DNA from: Streptomyces sporangiiformans | GTDB lineage: Bacteria > Actinomycetota > Actinomycetes > Streptomycetales > Streptomycetaceae | Assembly (NCBI RefSeq): GCF_005768555.2 | Contig: NZ_VCHX02000330.1 | Coordinates: forward strand, 1 to 35,726 | Length of the DNA stretch: 35,726 nt | Direction: 5' to 3' | Notes under the pieces: generated by a model | Database searches by the model: none | The model's input: the letters and a program-made list of their open reading frames with translations, nothing else | What the model was told of the DNA's origin: nothing | Program-made: the position numbers and the translations under genes | Shown: piece by piece, positions 30,583 through 35,726 of the stretch | Numbering within the stretch: the stretch's first letter is position 1 | Layout of the letters: each line of letters begins with the position of its first letter

Positions 30583-31482
30583 CTACGGGAAGTGCAGCGC
30601 GTCCGGCGCGAGGGCCGGAACCAACCCTTCGGCCGCCGCGCGGGTGAGCAGGCCGCGAACCGCCGCGTACCCCTCTTCACCGAGGTCCGCCGTGAACTCG
30701 TTCACGTACAGCCCGATGTGCTGGTCGGCGACCTTCGGATCCATTTCCTGGGCGTGCTCCAGGACGTAGGGACGCGAAGCCTCCGGGTCGTCCCAGGCGG
30801 CCCGCACGGACGCCCGCGCGGACTCGGCGAGCACACGCAGCCGCTCGCGCCCCAGCGAGCGCTTGGCGATGATCGCGCCCAGGGGAATGGGGAGGCCGGT
30901 CGTCCGCTCCCAGTGCTCACCCATGTCGGCCAGCTTGTGCAGACCGTAGTTCTGGTAGGTGAAACGGGCCTCGTGGATCACGAGCCCGGCGTCGATCCTG
31001 CCGTCCCGTACCGCCGGCATGATCTCGTGGAAGGGCAGCACGACGATCTCGCCGATCCTGCCGGGCAGCGCGTCCGCGGCCCACAGGCGGAAGAGCAGAT
31101 ACGCGGTCGACTTCTCGCTGGGCACGGCGACCGTACGGCCCGTGAGGTCCACGCCCGGCTCCCGCGTCAGCACCAGCGGCCCGCAGCCCCGCCCCAGCGC
31201 ACCGCCGCACGGCAGCAGCGCGTAGGTGTCGAGGACGTACGGCAGGACGGCGTACGACACCTTCAGCACGTCGAACTCGCCGCGCTCGGCCATACCGTTG
31301 GTGACGTCGATGTCCGCGAAGGTCACATCGAGCGCGGGCCCGCCCGGGATCCGTCCGTGGGCCCAGGCGTCGAAGACGAAGGTGTCGTTCGGGCAGGGGG
31401 AGTACGCGATCCGCAGCGGCTGTGACGGGCTCGCCGGCGGCTGCTGGGAGCTGTCAGGGCTCGTGGGGCTCATTGGGCTCAT
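30583..31482 (-). CDS. mqnD: 1,4-dihydroxy-6-naphthoate synthase
   Basis: MqnD, the enzyme of the futalosine menaquinone pathway that converts cyclic dehypoxanthinyl futalosine to 1,4-dihydroxy-6-naphthoate. The 299-residue protein has the family motif YSPCPNDTFVFDAW (27-40), VTFADIDVTN, VAVPSEKSTAYLLFRLW (118-134), and LVIHEARFTYQNYGL with His170 in the place of the catalytic histidine. ATG 31482 overlaps the end of mqnB by 29 nt; ATG 31473 is the alternative. The first 20 residues are a Ser/Pro-rich extension. Third gene of the DUF2771-mqnB-mqnD run. Confidence 0.94.
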   Translation of the reverse strand: MSPMSPTSPDSSQQPPASPSQPLRIAYSPCPNDTFVFDAWAHGRIPGGPALDVTFADIDVTNGMAERGEFDVLKVSYAVLPYVLDTYALLPCGGALGRGCGPLVLTREPGVDLTGRTVAVPSEKSTAYLLFRLWAADALPGRIGEIVVLPFHEIMPAVRDGRIDAGLVIHEARFTYQNYGLHKLADMGEHWERTTGLPIPLGAIIAKRSLGRERLRVLAESARASVRAAWDDPEASRPYVLEHAQEMDPKVADQHIGLYVNEFTADLGEEGYAAVRGLLTRAAAEGLVPALAPDALHFP

Positions 31483-32143
31483 GTGGGTTCCAACTCTCCA
31501 ATACGGGCGCGAGCTTCCCGAAAGCCTCGGTGAGTGCGGCGAGGGCGTCACCGATCCGCCAGGCGGCACGGTCGCGCGGGCCGACCGGGTTGGACACGCC
31601 GCGCAGCTCCAGCACCGGCACACCGTGCGCGGCGGCCGCCTCCGCGACCCCGAACCCCTCCATCGCCTCGGCCAGCGCCCGCGGATGGCTCCGGCGCAGC
31701 TCGGCGGCCCGCTCGGCGCTGCCGGTCACGGTGCTGACGGTGAGGACCGTGCCGGTACGCGCTCCCGTGACGCCCGCGATGTCTCGTACGAGTGTTTTCG
31801 GCGGACGGTGGCTGACGGTCCCGAAGCCGAGCTCGGTGACCGGAACGAAGCCTTCCGGGGTTTCGGCGCCCAGGTCCACGACCGTGATCTCGTCGGCGAT
31901 GACGAGGGAGCCCACGGGCGCCTCGGGCAGGAAGCCGCCACCGATCCCGGCCGAGACGACGAGCCCGTACGCGGCGCCGGTCAGGGCGGCGGTGGTGAGG
32001 GCCGTCGCGGTGGCGGCCGCGGCGGCGGCGCAGCCCACGCCCGCGGCCAGCACGTCGTACGTGTCGGGGCCCGGGGCGGCCGTGAACGCGCGTGCCACCG
32101 CGTCCCGTTCGGCCGGTACCGCGGTGGCTACGAGGATGCGCAT
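31454..32143 (-). CDS. mqnB: Futalosine hydrolase
   Basis: MqnB removes hypoxanthine from futalosine in the menaquinone pathway of Streptomyces. The 229-residue protein belongs to the nucleoside phosphorylase fold: MRILVATAVPAERDAVARAF, SAGIGGGFLPEAPVGSLVIA, DEITVVDLGA, and the base/ribose site EAMEGFGVAEAA (Met161-Glu162) followed by LRGVSNPVGPRD. The last residues, NPHEPNEPHEP, come from short repeats and are probably not functional. Its start is 10 bp from the lipoprotein gene's stop, and mqnD overlaps its end, indicating one transcript. mqnA and mqnC are not in the window. Confidence 0.94.
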   Translation of the reverse strand: MRILVATAVPAERDAVARAFTAAPGPDTYDVLAAGVGCAAAAAATATALTTAALTGAAYGLVVSAGIGGGFLPEAPVGSLVIADEITVVDLGAETPEGFVPVTELGFGTVSHRPPKTLVRDIAGVTGARTGTVLTVSTVTGSAERAAELRRSHPRALAEAMEGFGVAEAAAAHGVPVLELRGVSNPVGPRDRAAWRIGDALAALTEAFGKLAPVLESWNPHEPNEPHEP

Positions 32144-32153
32144 GGTGCCGGGA

Positions 32154-32660
32154 TCAGGCGTCCGCGTTCTCGAGCTTGAAGTTCCACACGCCCTGGAACT
32201 GCGAACCCGACTGCTGGACGATGCTGATGTAGAGCGTCTTCGGGGCGGCCTGTCCCTGCTGGTCGGCGAAGAGGTCCACTCCCTGGAAGGCGTAGTACGT
32301 CTTCTTGTACGCCGGGGTGACCTGCTGCCCGTTGATCCACAGGGACCAGCCCTTGTCCGCGACCTCCGGGTCGACGCCGATGCGCAGCGTCTCGCCCTGC
32401 GGGACCTTGATCGAGTCCGAGGCCTTCTTCAGGGCGCACTTGGTCGCCTCTTCACGGCCGAGGTTCTTGCCGTCCTCGTAGCACACGGCCTCGGCGCTCT
32501 TCGAGGACTTGCCGACCGTGACGGTCGCCATCGGCGTCGGCGCGTCACAGGCGGACAGGACGAGAAGTCCGGCGGAAACGGCGCCGACGGCGGCGACGGC
32601 GCGACGACGGCGCGCAAGGCCGTGTCCAGTAGCGGCACTGCCGCGGGGCAGGGAGGTCAT
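32154..32660 (-). CDS. DUF2771 lipoprotein
   Basis: A 168-residue secreted lipoprotein. The signal region RRRRAVAAVGAVSAGLLVLSAC ends in the lipobox LSAC (35-38), so Cys38 would be lipidated. The remainder, with VSKS..CYEDGKN-type spacing (two cysteines, Cys60 and Cys75 region) and LRIGVDPEVADKGWSLWING, matches the DUF2771 pattern. The two mature cysteines may form a disulfide. Function unknown; the family is commonly found in this mqn neighbourhood in Streptomyces. ATG 32660 starts the run leading to mqnB and mqnD. Confidence 0.85.
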   Translation of the reverse strand: MTSLPRGSAATGHGLARRRRAVAAVGAVSAGLLVLSACDAPTPMATVTVGKSSKSAEAVCYEDGKNLGREEATKCALKKASDSIKVPQGETLRIGVDPEVADKGWSLWINGQQVTPAYKKTYYAFQGVDLFADQQGQAAPKTLYISIVQQSGSQFQGVWNFKLENADA

Positions 32661-32744
32661 GGCGGAAGGCTATAGGGCGCCCGAGACGGCTCGGCCACGT
32701 GGGGTCCATGGCGTGCCGCCCACCCCTTGCGAGACGTGCTGCCG

Positions 32745-34178
32745 TCAGGCCACCCGGGCGTGCGGCCGGTCTCCCCGGTGCCGGGCAGAGGCCAGCAGGC
32801 CGCGCGCCGTGAACAGCCAGCCGGCCCCGACGATCCCGACGGCCACCGTCAGACCGAGCGCGCCGTTGAGCGGCAGCGCGATCCCGACCGCCCCGCCGAC
32901 CACCCAGGCCATCTGCAACAACGTCTCCGAGCGCGCGAACGCCGACGTACGCACCAGCTCCGGCACGTCCCGTTGGATTATCGCGTCCAGCGACAGCTTG
33001 GACAGCGCCTGAGCGAACCCGGCGACCGCGCCGAGCGCCGCCACCAAAACCGCTCCGAAGAACACCGCCGCGGCGATCGCCACGACCAGCACGAAGGCGA
33101 TGACCGCCACGATGATGATCTCGGGCGCCCGCGATCTCAGCGCCGCCCCGACCGCCGTACCGAGCGCGTTGCCCACCCCCGCCGCGACGCCCACGATGCC
33201 GAGCGAGACGGCCGCGCTCTGGCCGCCGAGCGGGTCCTCGCGCAGCAGGAACGCGAGGAAGAAGATCAGGAACCCGGACAGGGCGCGCAGCGCCGCGTTC
33301 GCGGCCAGGCCGTGCGTGACCGCCGCTCCGACCGTACGCAGCCCCGGTCGCTGTGGCGGCTTCAGGTGCGGCCCGTGCAGGTGCTGCTCGTCCGCCGCCA
33401 GCAGTGCCTTGTCCTCGCCCTTCGGCGAGTCGACCTTGGGAGGGAGCGAGAACGACAGGATCGTGCCTGCCACGAAGATCACGAAAGCGCCGTACAACGG
33501 ATAGCGCGGACCCAGCGCCTGAAGCCCCGCCCCGACGGGCGCCGCCGCACCCGTCGCGAGGAGCCCGCCCAGGGTGACCCGGGAGTTCGCCTTCACCAGA
33601 GAGAAGGTGGGCGGCAGGAGCCGTGGCACCACCGCGCTTCTCACCACGCCGTACGCCTTCGACGCCACCAGCACGCCGAGCGCCGCCGGGTACAGCTGGA
33701 TGCTGCCCGTGACCACCGCGCTCGAGAGCAGCAGGGCGAGGATCGCCCTCGCCAGCATCGCGCCCGCCATCGCGGCACGGCGGCCGTGCGGGAGGCGGTC
33801 CAGGAGCGGACCGATGACCGGGGCCAGCAGCGTGAACGGGGCCATCGTGATCGCCAGGTACAGGGCCACGCGGCCACGGGCCTCGTCCGTAGGTACCGAG
33901 AAGAACACCGTGGACGCGAGCGCCACGGTGATCATCATGTCCCCCGCGCCGTTCACTCCGTGCAGCTCGATCAGCTTGCCGAGGCCCGATTCGCCCGCCC
34001 CGTGCGCGTGCGTCGCCTTCCGGATTCCCCTCGCCGTCCCCGAGAACGGCAAATGCAGAGCACGTCCTACGGAGCGGACGGCCCCGCGCACCGGGCCCGC
34101 TCCGCTCGTCCGACGAATTTCCCCGGCGCCACCTCGGCCGATTCCGGCGCCGCCGTGGGCCGACTCTGCGTCTGCCAC
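32745..34178 (-). CDS. MFS transporter
   Basis: A 477-residue membrane transporter with a long hydrophilic N-terminus (1-60, Gly/Arg/Ala-rich) and 12 predicted helices starting at NGAGDMMITVALASTVFF. The loop PLLDRLPHGRRAAMAGAMLA is motif A-like between helices 2 and 3, and a second half begins around NAALRALSGFLIFFLAFLL. The substrate cannot be read; the pattern GELxxxNGVNxAGD is common to actinobacterial MFS proteins of this locus. Start GTG 34178 is chosen; it has AGGGGG about 12 nt upstream and gives VADAESAHGG. It diverges from the DUF3027 gene. Confidence 0.85.
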   Translation of the reverse strand: MADAESAHGGAGIGRGGAGEIRRTSGAGPVRGAVRSVGRALHLPFSGTARGIRKATHAHGAGESGLGKLIELHGVNGAGDMMITVALASTVFFSVPTDEARGRVALYLAITMAPFTLLAPVIGPLLDRLPHGRRAAMAGAMLARAILALLLSSAVVTGSIQLYPAALGVLVASKAYGVVRSAVVPRLLPPTFSLVKANSRVTLGGLLATGAAAPVGAGLQALGPRYPLYGAFVIFVAGTILSFSLPPKVDSPKGEDKALLAADEQHLHGPHLKPPQRPGLRTVGAAVTHGLAANAALRALSGFLIFFLAFLLREDPLGGQSAAVSLGIVGVAAGVGNALGTAVGAALRSRAPEIIIVAVIAFVLVVAIAAAVFFGAVLVAALGAVAGFAQALSKLSLDAIIQRDVPELVRTSAFARSETLLQMAWVVGGAVGIALPLNGALGLTVAVGIVGAGWLFTARGLLASARHRGDRPHARVA

Positions 34179-34537
34179 TCCGTCATAGTGCCCCCTGAAG
34201 GGCCGGTGTAGCCCGGTTACCGCGCGTATAGCGGCCGAGTGGGGTGCTGTGAGCCTGCTCGCCACGGACCCGCGGAGCGCCGAAGATTCCCGCCGGTGTG
34301 TGCCCAGCGGCGGCGAGAGGGTAGCGTGCGTAGCGCGCCCGCGGCGGTGGTTCTCGGCCGCGCGCCTCTCGGTCATACCGCAGAATGGATGACGTAGGTG
34401 CGCCCGAGTGCGATCGGGCGCGGACGTCGACGCGGCCCTCCTCCAGTGTCTCAAGGCCTGGGAGGCCCCAGCCGCTCCGTCCGCACCCCCGCCGGGATGG
34501 CGCACCCGTGAGACGGCGTAGGAGAGAAGCGATACCT
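34179..34537. other. 359-bp divergent intergenic region
   Basis: Between the MFS and DUF3027 genes. Besides the 34400-34421 hairpin and a GGCCT-GGG-AGGCC stem near 34454-34466, I see no convincing gene. A ribosome site (GGAGAG, 34520-34525) precedes GTG 34538. Confidence 0.5.
34400..34421. other. Hairpin upstream of the DUF3027 gene
   Basis: GCGCCCGA (34400-34407) and TCGGGCGC (34414-34421), perfect 8-bp stem with a 6-nt loop, about 117 bp before GTG 34538. It could be a leader structure or operator; no other evidence. Confidence 0.45.
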
Positions 34538-35461
34538 GTGAGCGCGACAACGCGAAGCCGCACACCCGACCGTCTGTGCGCCGAGGCCGTCGACCTCGCC
34601 CGGACCGCGGCCGAGGAGGCCGCCGCGCCCGGCGTCGTCGGGGAGCACGCCGGGCTCGTCTCCGAAGGGGACCGCGTCGTCACGCACTTCTTCGAGTGCA
34701 AGGAGCCCGGGTACCGAGGGTGGCGCTGGGCGGTGACCGTCGCGCGGGCCTCGCGCGCGAAGATCGTGACCCTTGACGAAACGGTGCTCCTGCCCGGGCC
34801 CGACGCGCTGCTCGCTCCCGAGTGGGTGCCGTGGAGCGAGCGGCTCAGGCCCGGGGACATGGGGCCGGGGGACCTCCTCCCCACGGACGCGGAAGATCTC
34901 CGGCTGGAACCCGGCTTCACCGGCGAGGACGAGCCCGCGCCGAACTCGCCCATCTCCGGGGAGATGGCCGAGCTCGTCGAGGCCGAGGACGTCGAGGTGA
35001 CGGAGGGAGCACCGGCGAACCTTCAGGTCGCCCCCTCCCGTGGCTCGATCTCGGCGCTCGCCGAGGAACTGGGGATGCGCCGGGCGCGCGTCCTGTCCCG
35101 GTACGGCCTGCACGCGGCGGCCGACCGCTGGGAGGAGTCGTACGGGCCGAAGTCCGCGATGGCCCAGGCGGCGCCTGCCACATGCGTCTCGTGCGGTTTC
35201 CTGAATCCCGTCGGTGGGTCGCTGGGGCAGGCGTTCGGCGTCTGCGCCAATGAGTTCTCGCCGGCGGACGGGCGTGTGGTGTCGCTCGGGTACGGGTGCG
35301 GGGGGCACTCGGAGGCGGCGGTCATGCCTACGCCGCCGCGGCCGGCTGCGCCGGTGATCGACGAGACGCGGGTGGATCCCTTCCCCCTTCGCCCGTCCCC
35401 GGACTCCGGCTCGGTGCCCGCCACCACGGACGAGTCGTCGGCGGAGCTCGGCCACTCCTAG
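34538..35461 (+). CDS. DUF3027 domain protein
   Basis: A 307-residue protein with the DUF3027 domain: DRLCAEAVDLARTAAEEAA near the N-terminus, HFFECKEPGYRGWRWAVTVA, LLPGPDALLAPEWVPWSERL and RPGDMGPGDLLPT, and a C-terminal CVSCGFLNPVGGSLGQAFGV..CANE segment with three cysteines that may hold a metal. Function unknown; it is conserved across streptomycetes near cold-shock and mqn genes, which fits this window. GTG 34538 has GGAGAG 12 nt upstream, slightly far. The C-terminal 60 residues are Pro/Ser/Thr-rich and likely unstructured. Confidence 0.88.
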   Translation: MSATTRSRTPDRLCAEAVDLARTAAEEAAAPGVVGEHAGLVSEGDRVVTHFFECKEPGYRGWRWAVTVARASRAKIVTLDETVLLPGPDALLAPEWVPWSERLRPGDMGPGDLLPTDAEDLRLEPGFTGEDEPAPNSPISGEMAELVEAEDVEVTEGAPANLQVAPSRGSISALAEELGMRRARVLSRYGLHAAADRWEESYGPKSAMAQAAPATCVSCGFLNPVGGSLGQAFGVCANEFSPADGRVVSLGYGCGGHSEAAVMPTPPRPAAPVIDETRVDPFPLRPSPDSGSVPATTDESSAELGHS

Positions 35462-35726
35462 CCTCCGGGTGGGTGGGGGCTTTTCCCTTCCCCGACCCCA
35501 CCCCTTCCCGAAACTGAGGGCTCCGCCCCCAGACCCCCGACATCGCTCGCATTTCGGCTGCGGGCCGTCGTGGCTGGTCGCGCAGTTCCCCGCGCCCCTG
35601 AAGGGCACGCCCCGCTCGCCCCCAGTCACCCAGCGAACCCTGAAGGGGCGCACCCCCACGCTCCCGCAGTCGCCGACGCACGGGAGGGGTCGTGTGCCGG
35701 TGCGTCATCGCCCGTCGCGTAGGGCT
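35462..35726. other. Window-edge intergenic DNA, no gene seen
   Basis: Contains common Streptomyces intergenic sequence: a C-rich stretch after the DUF3027 stop, dispersed-repeat copy B (35551-35607) and a TGAAGGGGCGCACC segment (35640-35653) resembling its hairpin part. No supported coding region on either strand. Confidence 0.6.
35551..35607. repeat. Dispersed intergenic repeat, copy B
   Basis: Reverse-complement orientation relative to copy A at 22901-22966. Its core, read on the minus strand, is CGGGGAACTGCGCGACCAGC, then CACGACGGCCCGCAGCCGAA, identical to copy A apart from a few substitutions and one indel. Confidence 0.75.

Noticed and set aside
1..35726. tRNA, rRNA, CRISPR array, integrase or attachment sites
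   Set aside because: I looked for these but found no cloverleaf, spaced direct repeats or mobile-element proteins.

Overview
The window is about 70% G+C, has strongly GC3-biased codons, many GTG starts, and genes typical of an actinomycete: an XPB-type helicase with a separate helicase-associated protein, mycothiol-linked DinB/maleylpyruvate-isomerase folds, futalosine-pathway menaquinone genes mqnB and mqnD, and DUF3027, DUF2771 and DUF4031 proteins. It also carries intergenic repeats of a kind common in Streptomyces. I read it as Streptomyces chromosome. From memory, the adjacent mqnB-mqnD pair corresponds to SCO4327-SCO4326 of S. coelicolor. Most of the window looks like conserved chromosome; I see no phage, integrase, CRISPR, tRNA or rRNA.

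Layout. 1-6.6 kb is the most variable part: an Old Yellow Enzyme-type oxidoreductase, a reverse-strand run (SRPBCC, pentapeptide-repeat membrane protein, ABM monooxygenase), a SAM methyltransferase followed at once by the C-terminal stump of a tannase-like esterase (pseudogene), a DinB protein divergent from an ArsR-AHSA1 pair, and a zinc-knuckle hypothetical. 6.6-10.4 kb: aldo/keto reductase, then murQ and its RpiR-type regulator (peptidoglycan amino-sugar recycling), divergent from a two-gene DUF4031 operon across a regulatory gap holding three separate dyads. 10.4-15.8 kb: reverse operon HD phosphohydrolase, MFS drug exporter, DinB-GNAT fusion; divergent from a mycothiol-isomerase-like protein, cutC and a YqeB-like membrane protein. 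15.8-22.8 kb: HelD-family RNA polymerase-associated ATPase, a 66-residue protein, XPB helicase (TTG start), and an 866-residue helicase-associated/WYL-like protein with an internal 15-bp minisatellite. 22.8-25.9 kb: a membrane-anchored PstS-like receptor with no permease genes, followed by a membrane protein with an N-terminal helical domain. 25.9-28.8 kb: FecCD-FecCD-FecE siderophore importer without a binding protein, preceded by an iron-box-like site and a G-rich repeat tract. 28.9-35.7 kb: HAD phosphatase, small membrane protein, cold-shock protein with its own promoter, long leader and strong terminator, the DUF2771 lipoprotein-mqnB-mqnD run, an MFS transporter and a divergent DUF3027 protein.

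Points that stand out: the three dyads between the RpiR gene and the DUF4031 operon; an operator overlapping the start codon of a probably leaderless arsR; the tethered PstS-like receptor with a predicted cytoplasmic domain; a candidate DasR-type site before cutC in a window that also carries amino-sugar genes; and the truncated esterase. None proves a new system, but the first three are the best candidates for undescribed regulation. All functions are inferred by reading motifs; no database search was run.
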